Shown: positions 7,956 to 18,171, numbered from the stretch's first letter. The stretch: 64,000 nt of DNA from UBA1858 sp963976865 (GCA_963976865.1 CAXBLY010000001.1:744001-808000); one strand, 5' to 3'. The notes: a model not told the origin generated them from the letters alone. Made by a program: numbers and translations.

Positions 7956-10900
7956 ATGCGTAGAGTCTTACAAGCACTGGAACAAAGAGCGATTACAGCT
8001 ACCAAGCTGGAAGTAGACAGCCTGATTTCAGAAGCAAGCCAATCTATTCAAGCGTATGTTGAAGACAATGCTAATTTAACAGAATTGAAGCGGGCAATTA
8101 CCCGTTTGAGTGCGGCATCAAATACACTGCAGATCATGCAGATTCATGGTGGAGTATTGCTGGCGGACGAAACAATCAAAGTGATTGAGATGCTAATAGA
8201 TGGCAGTGCTGCCCGAGTCGAAGAAGCTCAGGATGTTGTATCAAGATCGATTATGCGTCTGGGTGAATATCTTGGTCATGTAGAAGCTGGTAATAAAGAT
8301 GTGCCGCTGGTATTGATGCCGCTATTGAATGATTTGCGCGCATCAAGAGATGAAGCGCTGCTCTCAGAAAATGTACTATTTTTCCCTAATGTAGATGGTG
8401 TTAGCGTGCCGCAGAATATGCAGCAAAATAGGGAAGCTGTGGATAGCAACTGGTTGAGAGTGATAAGAACAAACTTTCAGAAAACACTGCTTGCTTGTGT
8501 AAGTGGGGAAGATATTCCAACAGCAGCGGCCAAGTTATGCAAGTTATCACTAAGGCTGCAACGTGCCAGTGGGTCCGAAGTCGGGCAGAAGTTATGGTGG
8601 CTGGCAAGCGCGTTATCGCAATCAGTTGCAATTAATGCAGTACCGTTTAATGTCAGTATTGCATCCCTGTTTAACAAGCTCGACAAACAAATTAAATTAC
8701 TGATCGAAGTAGGTGAGAGTGAGTTCTCGAGAAATTTCGATGAAAATATCGTCAAGAATATTCTTTACTATATTGCTATTTCGGAAAACAGAGGTCGCAT
8801 AGTCAATCAGGTTAAGGAATCTTATCGCCTGAACGATCAAATTCCTCAGCAACAAAACATGGAGGAGATCAGACAGCAATTAAGTGCGCCGTCCAGCGAA
8901 GTGCTGATCACTGTATCCAAAGCATTGCTGGAGGATCTGGCTAGTGCCAAAGACTGCATCGAGCTGTTTATACATAGCAATCTTGTTGAACAGAAACATA
9001 TTGAGCGATTACATACAGGGTTGCAAAAAGTTAGTGATACTTTATCGATGATAGGTATCGAGGAGTACAGGAGCAAAGCAGAACATCAGTTGAATGAAGT
9101 GTCATTGCTGATATCTGGCAAACAGGAAGATGTTGAACTGGTGTTGCTGGGTGTGTCTGAAGTTATTCTTGAAATAGAAACATGTATAAATAATTTTATT
9201 GAATATCGAATTAATTTTCAGGAGCCTGCAGATTCCCAAACTGGCGGTAGTAGCAGATTTGAATCGAATCAGTACGATAATGAACACAAAGCTGCATTTA
9301 GCGTCACTATTTCTGAAGTACTGTTACGTATCGATCAAGCGAAAGAAATGCTGACAGATGTGGTTCATATCGCATATGACGAAGATAAAACCAAACGTTG
9401 TGTGCAGAATATCAGAGAGATTAGTGGTGTTATCAGTGTTATCGACCTGACCAGTCCTGTGGAACTAATTAATGGTGTTGCCAATTATATCGCATCAGAT
9501 CGATTTAAGAATGATGTGAATGAAAATAATGATGCACTTAAGGATCTGGCTGATTGTGTTGTAGGACTGCAGTGTTACTTTGAGCAATTAGAGTCGCGCG
9601 TTCCCTATGCCGATCAAATACTTGAACACTGCGAGCAGGCACTGGAAAGCATATCCCGCGACGATTCGCAGCAGGAAGCTGAGCTGGCAGAAGAGCATGT
9701 GGAAGCAAATAATGAAGTCAGTGTAGATCTCGACTTCGATGCCACGATGATTGCTGAAGCAGGGCTGGAATTTGACATGGATTTACCGGTTGATAACCAA
9801 AGCCCGGAGATTGACCAGCAGGAAGACAAAGATGAGCTGCCCGACTTAAATGAATTTACAGATCAGTCCGTCGATTCTGAAGATAGTGATGACGATAAAA
9901 ATGTCATTAATGAAGAAAATGATCATGCTCTCGATGATGTGGTTGAGCCTGAAGAGGAAATCCAGGTTAGCGAACAGGTCAAGTCACCTCTGGCTGTGTT
10001 AACTGGTGAAGCAGATCCGGTTTTGGTAGAAACGTTTATTGAAGAGGCTGAGCAGGTCGTTATCGACATTAAAACTCACTGGAACACATGGAAGAGTGAT
10101 CAGAAAGACTGGAACAGTTTTGCAAATATGCGTCGCGGTTATCATACGCTTAAAGGTAGCGGCCGCTTTGTTGGTGCGGAAATGTTATCTGAGTTGGCCT
10201 GGGAATATGAGAATCTGTGCAATAAATGTCTGGGGAAAAAAGAATCTGTTCCGGAACTAATACAGGAATTATTGCAAAAAGGTGCTGATAGTGTTCCGCA
10301 ATTAGTACAGCAGCTCAAGAAACCAGCTGATGCGATAGAAATAGATGTTGATGATCTCATCGAGCTTATCAAGCATGCTGCACTGGACTCAAGAGATGTA
10401 GAGTCTGTTGAAGTTACTGCTGAAACAGGGCAGGAGCAGCCAGAATCAATAGAAGCATTTGAAGATCAAAAATCAAATGAAAGACTGCAGGATGAATTGA
10501 CAGGAATATTTACCGCCGAAGCCACACAGCATATTCGAATTATGCGGGATGCAATGGGCAGTGATGAAGGTGATCAATCGTCAAGTGATATCCGCATAGA
10601 TGAAGAATTATTGCGAACTGTTCACACTATGCGTGGTAGTGCGCGTACCGCGGGTATTAAACATATTTCTGATTTATGCCATCCGCTGGAAGAAATTATT
10701 GGAATAGCAATCAAGCACAAAATTAATTTTGATGCTGAGCAAAAGCAGTTAATACAGTCATGTATCAAGCAAATTGAATCTGATCTTGTCAGGATTGAGA
10801 AATCAGAAAAAATTGTAGATTCTCATACGGGTTTACTAAATCATCTGGAAACATTAAATAAGGAATTGTTAAGCAGTTATTCCAGGCATGATGCTGAAGC

Positions 10901-13394
10901 ACACACTGTAGAGGAAATAGAGCAGCCCAAAGTGGCTTCCATGACTGATAGCTGTGATGGCAGAGACGAAGAACTGTGCGAGATTTTCTTTGAGGAAGCT
11001 GAGGATGTTTTGGCGGAGTGTCAGGCATCTTTGCAAAAATTAAAAACAAATCCTGACGATCCAGGTGCTGTTTCAGAATTACAGCGTCAGTTCCATACCT
11101 TGAAAGGCAGTTCAAGAATGGCCGGGTTCGCAACCATTGGTGAACTTAGTCATGTCACAGAATCTCTTTTGCTTGCACTATCTGACGGAAGCGCTGACCA
11201 GGAAAGTTCGATGCTACTACTGCAGCGCGTGCTTGATACCTTGCATGCTAATGTTGATTCAGCACAGCAAGTGAAAGATATTCATCTGGATGATGATTTA
11301 ATTGCTGAGTTGCAGACAATGGGAAGCATGCAACCCGAATTCGAGGAGTCTTCAGAAGTAGCTGAAGTGGCTGATGATATTTCACAGTCAGCAAACCAGG
11401 ATGTAGAAGAGCTAGCAGCAGAGTTGGATCTGAATGATCCTCCTGCGAATGATAGTGATGTGCTGCAGCCCGATGCGAATGAACAGCAATATGAAAGTGC
11501 GCAACAGTCCGAAGCAGAAAAGCCAGGGTTGAAAAAGTTTATTCACGTTGACAAAAAGCCGGACGAGAATATTAAATCTCAGGAAAAGCATGAAGTTGTC
11601 AGAGTGCCGGCCGATATCCTGGATACACTGGTTAACGATGCCGGTGAAGTGAATATACAAAGGTCTCGTTTAGAGCAGGTGTTTCATTTGTTTTCAGCCA
11701 GTGCATCTGAGTTTGGTCAAACCATTGGAAGACTGCGTGAACAATTGCGCAAGCTGGAAATGGAAACAGAAGCGCAAATTTTATTCAAGCATGCAGATGA
11801 CCAGGAGAATCTGCCTGATTTTGATCCGTTAGAGCTTGACAGGTACTCGGATATTCAACAGTTATCTCGTTCACTCGCAGAAAGTGTTGATGATTTATCA
11901 AACATTAAAGAAATGTTTATGAATCATATGCAGGATGGCGAAGATGTGCTGATCAGCCAAAAAGTGGTGACTACCAATCTTCAGGATAACCTGCTGCACA
12001 CACGTATGGTTCGTTTTGATACGGTCGAACAACGACTGCAGCGAATCGTAAGACAGACGTCTAATGAGTTAAATAAACAAGTTGACCTGATTATTGAGGG
12101 TGGTGATATTGAAGTGGATCGCCGCGTATTAAATGGCGTCATTACTTCTATCGAACATATATTAAGAAATAGTGTTGGTCATGGCATCGAAACTTCTGAA
12201 GTTCGTGAAAAGAATCATAAGCCAGTGCGTGGACAAATCAGGATTGATATTGTTCGTGAAGGTCCTGAAATCAGCATTACGATTAAGGATGACGGTGCAG
12301 GTATAGATCATGAAAAAGTAAAAGCGAAAGCAATAGAAAATGGATTGATCAAGGCTGAAACTGAGTTAACAAAAGATGAGGCATTGCAGCTGATATTCAA
12401 GCCGGGGCTGAGTACGGCCAGTGCTGTATCAAAAATAGCTGGTCGCGGTGTGGGCATGGATATTGTTGACAAGGATATTCGTCGCCTGGGTGGAAATATT
12501 GAAACCCGGTCAGAATTGGCAAAAGGTGCCAAATTTATTTTGCGTCTGCCATTTACCCTGGCGGTCAGTCACGCATTATTAATAAAGGCTGGGCAGGAAG
12601 TTTATGCGTTAACCCTTTCAGGGGTAGAGGGCGTAATTCAGTTGCCTGTATCTGAGCTGAAAAATATATTTAATGGCCAAGAGCCAAAATATACCTATGC
12701 TGGTTATGACTATTCATTTCATCACTTATCCAGTTTGTTGCAGGGTGGCGCATTGTACTTTGAGGATGAAGATGCTTCATGTCCTGTTATTCTGATACGA
12801 ATAGGTGAGCATCGATTAGCGTTACTTGTTGAGGCTACTTATGGAAATAAAGAAATTGTAGTGAAACCTCTGGCATCTCATTTTAGTCAATCACAGGGTA
12901 TTTCTGGTGCGACCATTTTGGGTGATGGCAGTGTTGCTTTGATTCTGGATATTCCCTGGATAGATCGCTTGATTCAAACACGCACTAGTGCCGATGTGGT
13001 AGTTGTATCAGAAGCGCCTGAGAGTGATTCGGATGAAGAAGCTACAGTCATGGTGGTAGACGACTCAATTACAATCCGTAAAGTAACTACACGCTTTCTG
13101 GAGAGGAATAACTATAAAGTAGTCACCGCAAAAGATGGTGTGGATGCGTTACAAAAATTGCAAAAGATAGTGCCAGATGTGTTGTTGCTGGACATTGAAA
13201 TGCCACGAATGGATGGCTACGAACTCGCAGCCCAGATGCGCAAGGAAGAAAGGCTGGCGAATATTCCAATTATCATGATTACTTCGCGCACGGGAGACAA
13301 GCACCGTAACCGCGCAATGGAGTTAGGCGTTAATTGCTATCTTGGTAAACCGTATAATGAAGCTCAGTTACTGGAGAGAATAGAAAGATTCTAA
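7956..13394 (+). CDS. chpA: ChpA hybrid chemotaxis kinase of the type IV pilus system
   Basis: A giant 1812-residue CheA-type kinase. Order seen: a long helical PilL/FimL-like N-terminal region (about 1-560), an acidic linker, then three HPt domains with phosphorylatable histidines H730 (YHTLKGSGR), H890 (VHTMRGSAR) and H1047 (FHTLKGSSR), another acidic linker, a dimerisation segment (about 1215-1290), an ATPase domain with N1405, DGAG 1446-1449 and GRGVGMDIV from 1496, a CheW-like domain (about 1535-1680) and a C-terminal receiver with D1746. P. aeruginosa ChpA is about 2470 residues with more phosphotransfer modules, so this is a reduced version. It is 33 bases after pilJ and its TAA overlaps the chpC start (TAATG). 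AAGGA precedes the ATG. Confidence 0.95.
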   Translation: MRRVLQALEQRAITATKLEVDSLISEASQSIQAYVEDNANLTELKRAITRLSAASNTLQIMQIHGGVLLADETIKVIEMLIDGSAARVEEAQDVVSRSIMRLGEYLGHVEAGNKDVPLVLMPLLNDLRASRDEALLSENVLFFPNVDGVSVPQNMQQNREAVDSNWLRVIRTNFQKTLLACVSGEDIPTAAAKLCKLSLRLQRASGSEVGQKLWWLASALSQSVAINAVPFNVSIASLFNKLDKQIKLLIEVGESEFSRNFDENIVKNILYYIAISENRGRIVNQVKESYRLNDQIPQQQNMEEIRQQLSAPSSEVLITVSKALLEDLASAKDCIELFIHSNLVEQKHIERLHTGLQKVSDTLSMIGIEEYRSKAEHQLNEVSLLISGKQEDVELVLLGVSEVILEIETCINNFIEYRINFQEPADSQTGGSSRFESNQYDNEHKAAFSVTISEVLLRIDQAKEMLTDVVHIAYDEDKTKRCVQNIREISGVISVIDLTSPVELINGVANYIASDRFKNDVNENNDALKDLADCVVGLQCYFEQLESRVPYADQILEHCEQALESISRDDSQQEAELAEEHVEANNEVSVDLDFDATMIAEAGLEFDMDLPVDNQSPEIDQQEDKDELPDLNEFTDQSVDSEDSDDDKNVINEENDHALDDVVEPEEEIQVSEQVKSPLAVLTGEADPVLVETFIEEAEQVVIDIKTHWNTWKSDQKDWNSFANMRRGYHTLKGSGRFVGAEMLSELAWEYENLCNKCLGKKESVPELIQELLQKGADSVPQLVQQLKKPADAIEIDVDDLIELIKHAALDSRDVESVEVTAETGQEQPESIEAFEDQKSNERLQDELTGIFTAEATQHIRIMRDAMGSDEGDQSSSDIRIDEELLRTVHTMRGSARTAGIKHISDLCHPLEEIIGIAIKHKINFDAEQKQLIQSCIKQIESDLVRIEKSEKIVDSHTGLLNHLETLNKELLSSYSRHDAEAHTVEEIEQPKVASMTDSCDGRDEELCEIFFEEAEDVLAECQASLQKLKTNPDDPGAVSELQRQFHTLKGSSRMAGFATIGELSHVTESLLLALSDGSADQESSMLLLQRVLDTLHANVDSAQQVKDIHLDDDLIAELQTMGSMQPEFEESSEVAEVADDISQSANQDVEELAAELDLNDPPANDSDVLQPDANEQQYESAQQSEAEKPGLKKFIHVDKKPDENIKSQEKHEVVRVPADILDTLVNDAGEVNIQRSRLEQVFHLFSASASEFGQTIGRLREQLRKLEMETEAQILFKHADDQENLPDFDPLELDRYSDIQQLSRSLAESVDDLSNIKEMFMNHMQDGEDVLISQKVVTTNLQDNLLHTRMVRFDTVEQRLQRIVRQTSNELNKQVDLIIEGGDIEVDRRVLNGVITSIEHILRNSVGHGIETSEVREKNHKPVRGQIRIDIVREGPEISITIKDDGAGIDHEKVKAKAIENGLIKAETELTKDEALQLIFKPGLSTASAVSKIAGRGVGMDIVDKDIRRLGGNIETRSELAKGAKFILRLPFTLAVSHALLIKAGQEVYALTLSGVEGVIQLPVSELKNIFNGQEPKYTYAGYDYSFHHLSSLLQGGALYFEDEDASCPVILIRIGEHRLALLVEATYGNKEIVVKPLASHFSQSQGISGATILGDGSVALILDIPWIDRLIQTRTSADVVVVSEAPESDSDEEATVMVVDDSITIRKVTTRFLERNNYKVVTAKDGVDALQKLQKIVPDVLLLDIEMPRMDGYELAAQMRKEERLANIPIIMITSRTGDKHRNRAMELGVNCYLGKPYNEAQLLERIERF

Positions 13395-13897
13395 TGGCTG
13401 AGTTTACTCAACAGCAAAAAGATACGAGTGTCAGTGTGCTCCTGTTGCGCCTGCAGCATAAAGAAATTCTCGTGCCAAAAGCGATGGTGGCAGATGTGCT
13501 GTCCTGGAAGGACAAGTTTTTCTCGCCAGCAATAACACAAAGAGCAGAATGGAAGCTCGGCGAATATGCCTGGAATGACTGGAAGATTCCACTGGTATGT
13601 TTTGAAAATTTGATTCAGTCTGATTTTCACAGGGAAGAAATTGTAAAAAGAAAAATTGTTGTTATTAAGTCTTTTCAAAAAGGGTTTGAGAATGACCACT
13701 ACGCGATTGAATGTCGCGGGTTTCCCAAGCCGCTAATTCTGAGCGAGGAATCACTGGATAACCTTCACATTGAAGATGATAAAGACTGGATAGCACACTC
13801 AATTTCAATTGGTAGCAGAGTTCTGGATGTGCCTGATTTTGCAGCACTGCAAAATGCAGTATGGTCCATGGATGAATCGATAAGCCGCAGCGCTTAA
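13394..13897 (+). CDS. chpC: ChpC-like CheW-domain protein
   Basis: A 167-residue protein beginning VSVLLLRLQHKEILVPKAMVADVL, which reads as the start of a CheW-like beta domain, followed by WKIPLVCFENLI. In P. aeruginosa ChpC is a second CheW-like linker encoded downstream of chpA and chpB. Here it follows chpA directly by a TAATG overlap, so no chpB methylesterase gene fits between. It ends one base before the convergent rsmE stop. The family is divergent; the call rests on position plus the CheW-type pattern. Confidence 0.8.
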   Translation: MAEFTQQQKDTSVSVLLLRLQHKEILVPKAMVADVLSWKDKFFSPAITQRAEWKLGEYAWNDWKIPLVCFENLIQSDFHREEIVKRKIVVIKSFQKGFENDHYAIECRGFPKPLILSEESLDNLHIEDDKDWIAHSISIGSRVLDVPDFAALQNAVWSMDESISRSA

Positions 13898-13898
13898 A

Positions 13899-14633
13899 TT
13901 AATTGAGGTCTCCCCAGCGAGACTGGCAAAGTGTTAATGCGGAAATCACCGCAGTTTCAAGGCGTAAAATTCTTGGCCCCATTTTAATGGGTATAAAACC
14001 TTCATGTTGTGCCTGTAATATCTCATCCTGGCTAAACCCTCCTTCAGGGCCAATAACACAAACACATGCTGACACTGAAAAATCGCTGGAAGGTAATATG
14101 GTTTCGTCTGCAATGGGTGACGCTATCAACTTAATCGCTTCGTCTGAGTTTATTATTGCTTTGTCAAATGCTACTGGCTGGTTAATACAGGGGATAACAG
14201 CCCGCCCGGATTGCTCGCATGCGCTTTCAATAACTGAACGCCAGTGATCCATTTTCTTTTCCAGACGGTTGGCAGCAATATTAATGTTGACTCTGGAGCT
14301 GACAAAAGGAGTTATTTGACTAACACCTAATTCAGTTGCTTTCTGTATACACCAATCCATTTTATCAGCGCGACACAAGGGCTGGAGCAAATGAATAGAC
14401 ACAGATGATTCATTATTGACGGCCTGTTTGCTATCAATAAATACGCTGACGCTCTTTTTGGTAACATCGCTGATAGATGCGTAGTAATCGTTTCCATCAC
14501 CATTAAAAAGTATCACCGCGCTGCCAGTGCTCATACGCAGTACATCTTTTATGTGTTTGACGGCTTTGGCTTCCAGATTGATACTGGCAGAAACCTGTAA
14601 TTTATGCTGAGTGAATATTCTTGGTATGCGCAA
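13899..14633 (-). CDS. rsmE: 16S rRNA (uracil1498-N3)-methyltransferase
   Basis: A 244-residue SPOUT-fold RNA methyltransferase that modifies U1498 of 16S rRNA. Family signs: N-terminal PUA-like RIPRIFTQ, KMDWCIQKATELGVSQITPF in the middle, and the knot region VIGPEGGFSQDE followed by LGPRILR-like MGPRILRLETA. The only in-frame start matching the family N-terminus is TTG at 14633, with AGG about ten bases upstream, so a non-ATG start is likely. It lies behind the ahcY terminator and convergent with chpC. Confidence 0.95.
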   Translation of the reverse strand: MRIPRIFTQHKLQVSASINLEAKAVKHIKDVLRMSTGSAVILFNGDGNDYYASISDVTKKSVSVFIDSKQAVNNESSVSIHLLQPLCRADKMDWCIQKATELGVSQITPFVSSRVNINIAANRLEKKMDHWRSVIESACEQSGRAVIPCINQPVAFDKAIINSDEAIKLIASPIADETILPSSDFSVSACVCVIGPEGGFSQDEILQAQHEGFIPIKMGPRILRLETAVISALTLCQSRWGDLN

Positions 14634-14647
14634 GCTGGGTTACCTGA

Positions 14648-14683
14648 ATAAAAAACGCCGGTATTAGAGAGTTATACCGGCGT
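14648..14683 (-). terminator. Rho-independent terminator of metK-ahcY
   Basis: A perfect 10-bp stem (ACGCCGGTAT, 14655-14664, with ATACCGGCGT, 14674-14683) closes a 9-base loop. On the minus strand it is followed by a T-rich tract at 14654-14648. It begins 17 bases beyond the ahcY stop and separates that operon from rsmE. Confidence 0.9.
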
Positions 14684-14699
14684 CTAGTGTTACCGTTTA

Positions 14700-15995
14700 T
14701 TAATAACGGTAATGATCTGACTTGTAAGGGCCATTCACGGGTACGCCAATGTAAGCGGCTTGTTCGGCGGTAAGGGTGGTTAACTTCACACCTATCTGTT
14801 CCAGGTGTAACCGTGCAACTTCCTCATCAAGATGTTTAGGCAGAATATATACCTTGTTCTCATAGCTGCCTTTAGCATTCCAGAGATCCAGTTGTGCCAG
14901 AACCTGGTTAGTAAACGAGTTAGACATAACAAAACTTGGGTGGCCTGTGCCACAGCCAAGATTCACCAAACGACCTTTGGCAAGCAGGATAATGCGTTTG
15001 CCATCGGGAAAAATGATATGGTCGACCTGCGGTTTTATTTCTTCCCACTGGTATTTCTCAAGGCTGGCGACATCTATCTCATTGTCAAAATGACCAATGT
15101 TACAAACTATAGCCTGATTTTTCATGGCTGCCATATGATCATGGGTAATAATGTTGTAATTACCTGTGGTGGTGACAAAGATATCTGCCTGTTTACACAC
15201 ATCGTCCAGAGTCACAACGCGATATCCTTCCATGGCAGCCTGCAGTGCGCAGATAGGGTCAATTTCTGTTACCCATACAGTAGCGCCCAAGCCACGTAGA
15301 GACTGCGCAGAGCCTTTGCCGACATCGCCATAGCCACAAACGACAGCAATTTTACCGGCGACCATGACGTCAGTAGCGCGCTTGATACCGTCAACTAATG
15401 ACTCGCGGCAGCCGTATAAATTATCAAATTTGGATTTGGTGACAGAATCGTTAACGTTAATCGCAGGAATTAATAGTTCACCCGCTGCGACCATGTCGTA
15501 AAGCCGCTTAACGCCAGTGGTGGTTTCCTCTGAGACACCTTTTACATCCTTTAACAACTCGGGAAATTTATCATGCATGATTTTGGTCAGGTCGCCGCCA
15601 TCATCCAGAAGCATATTAGGTGCCCAGTTGTTAGGGCCTGAAATGGTCTGCACGATACACCACTCGTATTCTTCTTCGGTCTCACCTTTCCATGCGAATA
15701 CGGGAACACCGCTGGCTGCAATGGCGGCGGCGGCGTGGTCTTGAGTCGAAAAGATATTGCAGGACGACCAGCGCACTTCCGCACCCAGGTCCGTTAATGT
15801 CTCGATTAATACTGCAGTTTGAATAGTCATGTGCAGACAGCCAACAATGCGTGCGCCTTTTAAGGGATTTTGGCCCGCATATTTCTGTCGTAATGACATA
15901 AGTCCAGGCATTTCAGTTTCTGCAATTGCAATTTCCTTGCGGCCCCAGTCAGCTAAAGAAATATCAGCAACTTTGTAATCTTGTTCAGTACTCAT
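14700..15995 (-). CDS. ahcY: S-adenosylhomocysteine hydrolase
   Basis: A 431-residue NAD-dependent enzyme that splits S-adenosylhomocysteine to adenosine and homocysteine, completing the methyl cycle. Seen: NDSVTKSKFDN substrate loop, dinucleotide motif GYGDVGKGSAQ, HFDNEIDV and the invariant C-terminal KSDHYRY. The open frame extends ten codons further upstream, but the ATG at 15995 has GGAG seven bases before it and begins MSTEQDYKVADI like the family, so I choose it. It lies downstream of metK with 42 bases between and ends in a strong terminator. Confidence 0.97.
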   Translation of the reverse strand: MSTEQDYKVADISLADWGRKEIAIAETEMPGLMSLRQKYAGQNPLKGARIVGCLHMTIQTAVLIETLTDLGAEVRWSSCNIFSTQDHAAAAIAASGVPVFAWKGETEEEYEWCIVQTISGPNNWAPNMLLDDGGDLTKIMHDKFPELLKDVKGVSEETTTGVKRLYDMVAAGELLIPAINVNDSVTKSKFDNLYGCRESLVDGIKRATDVMVAGKIAVVCGYGDVGKGSAQSLRGLGATVWVTEIDPICALQAAMEGYRVVTLDDVCKQADIFVTTTGNYNIITHDHMAAMKNQAIVCNIGHFDNEIDVASLEKYQWEEIKPQVDHIIFPDGKRIILLAKGRLVNLGCGTGHPSFVMSNSFTNQVLAQLDLWNAKGSYENKVYILPKHLDEEVARLHLEQIGVKLTTLTAEQAAYIGVPVNGPYKSDHYRY

Positions 15996-16037
15996 GTATG
16001 TGCTCCTTGCAAAAATAATTGGCAAATAAAAAAATGT

Positions 16038-17189
16038 TTATGATTGACGTAGTGCGTCGGCTTTGTCAGTTTTTTCCCAGCTAAATCCTGCATCTTCACG
16101 TCCAAAATGGCCGTAGCTGGCCGATTTCTTGTAGATTGGCTGCTTTAGGTTCAGCATGGTTAGAATGCCGTACGGGCGTAAATCAAAATGCTGTTTCACT
16201 AACTCTTCAATTTCACGATCACTTATTTTCCCGGTGCCAAAAGTATCTATAGAAATTGATGTGGGTTCGGCAACACCAATTGCATAGGAAATCTGTATTT
16301 CACAACGTTCAGCCAGGCCGGCAGCGACGATGTTTTTCGCAACGTAACGTCCTGCATAGGCGGCAGAACGGTCAACTTTAGAAGGGTCCTTGCCAGAAAA
16401 TGCGCCGCCTCCATGGCGTGCCATACCACCATAAGTATCAACAATGATTTTCCGTCCTGTTAATCCGCAGTCACCCACCGGGCCGCCGATAACAAAGTTA
16501 CCTGTGGGATTGATGTGGTACTTGGTGTTGGCATTTAACCATTTTTCAGGAAGTACGGGCTTGATGATATGCTCCATGACAGCTTCCTGTAATTCTCTCT
16601 GCGTGATGCCCGGATCATGCTGGGTAGAGAGAACGACCGCTTCGATCGCGCAGGGCACACCGTTTTCATAACGGAAAGTGACCTGGCTTTTCGCATCTGG
16701 GCGTAACCAGGGTAATTGTTTGTTTTTTCGAACTTCAGATTGTTTTTTTACCAGTCGATGTGAATATGTGATCGGAGCAGGCATTAGTACATCTGTCTCA
16801 TTACTGGCGTAACCGAACATTAATCCCTGGTCGCCAGCACCCTGATCTTCCGGTTTTGAGCGATCCACACCCTGGGCAATATCAGGGGACTGAGCGCCCA
16901 GCGCATTAATGACGGCACAGGTGCTTCCGTCAAAGCCTTTATCGGAATGGTCGTAGCCAATCTCGTTGACAGTGTCTCGAACTAATTGCTCGTATTCTAT
17001 ACTGGCGGTAGTGGTGATTTCGCCAGCCAGCACGACCATGCCTGTTTTGACTAACGTTTCGCAGGCAACGCGACAATCTGGATCCTGTGCCAGTGCGGCA
17101 TCTAATATGGCGTCAGATATCTGATCCGACATTTTATCTGGATGGCCTTCAGAAACTGATTCTGAAGTAAATACATAGTTGTTACTCAT
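16038..17189 (-). CDS. metK: S-adenosylmethionine synthetase
   Basis: A 383-residue enzyme that makes S-adenosylmethionine from methionine and ATP. Marks: FTSESVSEGHPDKMSDQISDA at the N-terminus with the catalytic His-Pro-Asp, GAGDQGLMFGYA, the P-loop-like GGGAFSGKDPSKVDRSAAYA and the C-terminal GHFGR. AAGGG stands about 11 bases before the ATG. It is the first gene of a metK-ahcY pair, coupling synthesis of the methyl donor with removal of the by-product. No SAM or SAH riboswitch was recognised in the 225-base upstream gap. Confidence 0.98.
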   Translation of the reverse strand: MSNNYVFTSESVSEGHPDKMSDQISDAILDAALAQDPDCRVACETLVKTGMVVLAGEITTTASIEYEQLVRDTVNEIGYDHSDKGFDGSTCAVINALGAQSPDIAQGVDRSKPEDQGAGDQGLMFGYASNETDVLMPAPITYSHRLVKKQSEVRKNKQLPWLRPDAKSQVTFRYENGVPCAIEAVVLSTQHDPGITQRELQEAVMEHIIKPVLPEKWLNANTKYHINPTGNFVIGGPVGDCGLTGRKIIVDTYGGMARHGGGAFSGKDPSKVDRSAAYAGRYVAKNIVAAGLAERCEIQISYAIGVAEPTSISIDTFGTGKISDREIEELVKQHFDLRPYGILTMLNLKQPIYKKSASYGHFGREDAGFSWEKTDKADALRQS

Positions 17190-17218
17190 TTTAGTAAGCC
17201 CTTTGAATATAATTTAAA

Positions 17219-17247
17219 GGTATAAGTTGTATGATTTGTAATAGCAA
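17219..17247 (-). promoter_or_regulatory. Possible sigma70 promoter of metK-ahcY
   Basis: On the minus strand TTGCTA (17247-17242) and TATACC (17224-17219) are separated by exactly 17 bases, about 30 bases upstream of the metK ATG. Each box matches consensus at four of six positions, so support is modest. Confidence 0.3.
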
Positions 17248-17414
17248 AGATATAAAAATCTCGGCGTGCTTGATATGTTTTGAGTGATGGTTGAATCACA
17301 AGAAAATTATCAGAATGCTGGCCTGTTTCTGTCATTGCATCAATAACGCGCGAAATTGTACATTGTGTCAGGCATTTAAGCGATCCAGTTTGTCATTAAA
17401 GAGGTAAATAAAGT

Positions 17415-17975
17415 ATGGTTAAAACCTTATCCAGTATGATCCCGCTTGGGACAATAGCGCCTGAATTCCAGTTACTGGAGCCTAAAAGCGGCGAGAATAA
17501 ACATTTGCAGGAATTACGCGGATCTTGCGCCACAGTGATTATGTTTATCTGTAATCACTGTCCGTTTGTGAAACATATCACATCAGAACTGGTGGTGTTG
17601 GCAAATGACTATCAACATCAGGGAGTTTCATTTGTTGCAATTAATTCCAATGACGTTGACATGTATCCGGATGATTCACCTGAGAATATGGTCCTGGAAG
17701 CCGCCGCACATGGATATCCATTTCCGTATCTCTTTGATGAAACACAGAATGTAGCGAAGGCTTATCATGCGGTTTGCACGCCGGACTTTTTCATATTCAA
17801 TGCCGAGATGGCGTGCGTGTACCGAGGTCAACTGGATGACTCGCGTCCAGGTAATGAAATTGCAGTGACTGGCAGCGACATTCGTGCTGCGCTGAATGCA
17901 GTCATTACTGGTAGTGCTGTGTCAGAATTACAAAAACCCAGTGTGGGTTGCAATATAAAATGGAAAAACAGCTAA
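17415..17975 (+). CDS. Thioredoxin-fold redox protein (AhpC/TlpA-like)
   Basis: A 186-residue soluble protein with a thioredoxin or peroxiredoxin-like fold. The active-site region reads FICNHCPFVKHI (about residues 44-55), with a CxxC pair, and the pattern VAINSNDVDMYPDDSPENM, then PYLFDETQNVAKAYHAVCTPDFFIF, is typical of a widespread family of about 180-190 residues annotated as thioredoxin family protein. Substrate is unknown. No signal peptide is seen. It stands alone, 200 bases before tkt. Confidence 0.85.
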   Translation: MVKTLSSMIPLGTIAPEFQLLEPKSGENKHLQELRGSCATVIMFICNHCPFVKHITSELVVLANDYQHQGVSFVAINSNDVDMYPDDSPENMVLEAAAHGYPFPYLFDETQNVAKAYHAVCTPDFFIFNAEMACVYRGQLDDSRPGNEIAVTGSDIRAALNAVITGSAVSELQKPSVGCNIKWKNS

Positions 17976-18171
17976 ACTTTCCTGCTATTGACCATTTGTT
18001 ATAAAAATTCACCATAGTGAGCTTGCGAGTCGTTGATAACTCGTGGAAAATGTCGGCGCTTTATGCCAGATCGCCGAATAGATAAGAATCACTTTATTCT
18101 CATGCTGACCCGAATAGACGTCAGTGTTGGCGCATCATATAACCTTACATAACGGTAATCACAAAAATCTC

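Noticed and set aside
17190..17414. SAM or SAH riboswitch upstream of metK
   Set aside because: I could not find the conserved helices of known SAM or SAH classes in this gap.
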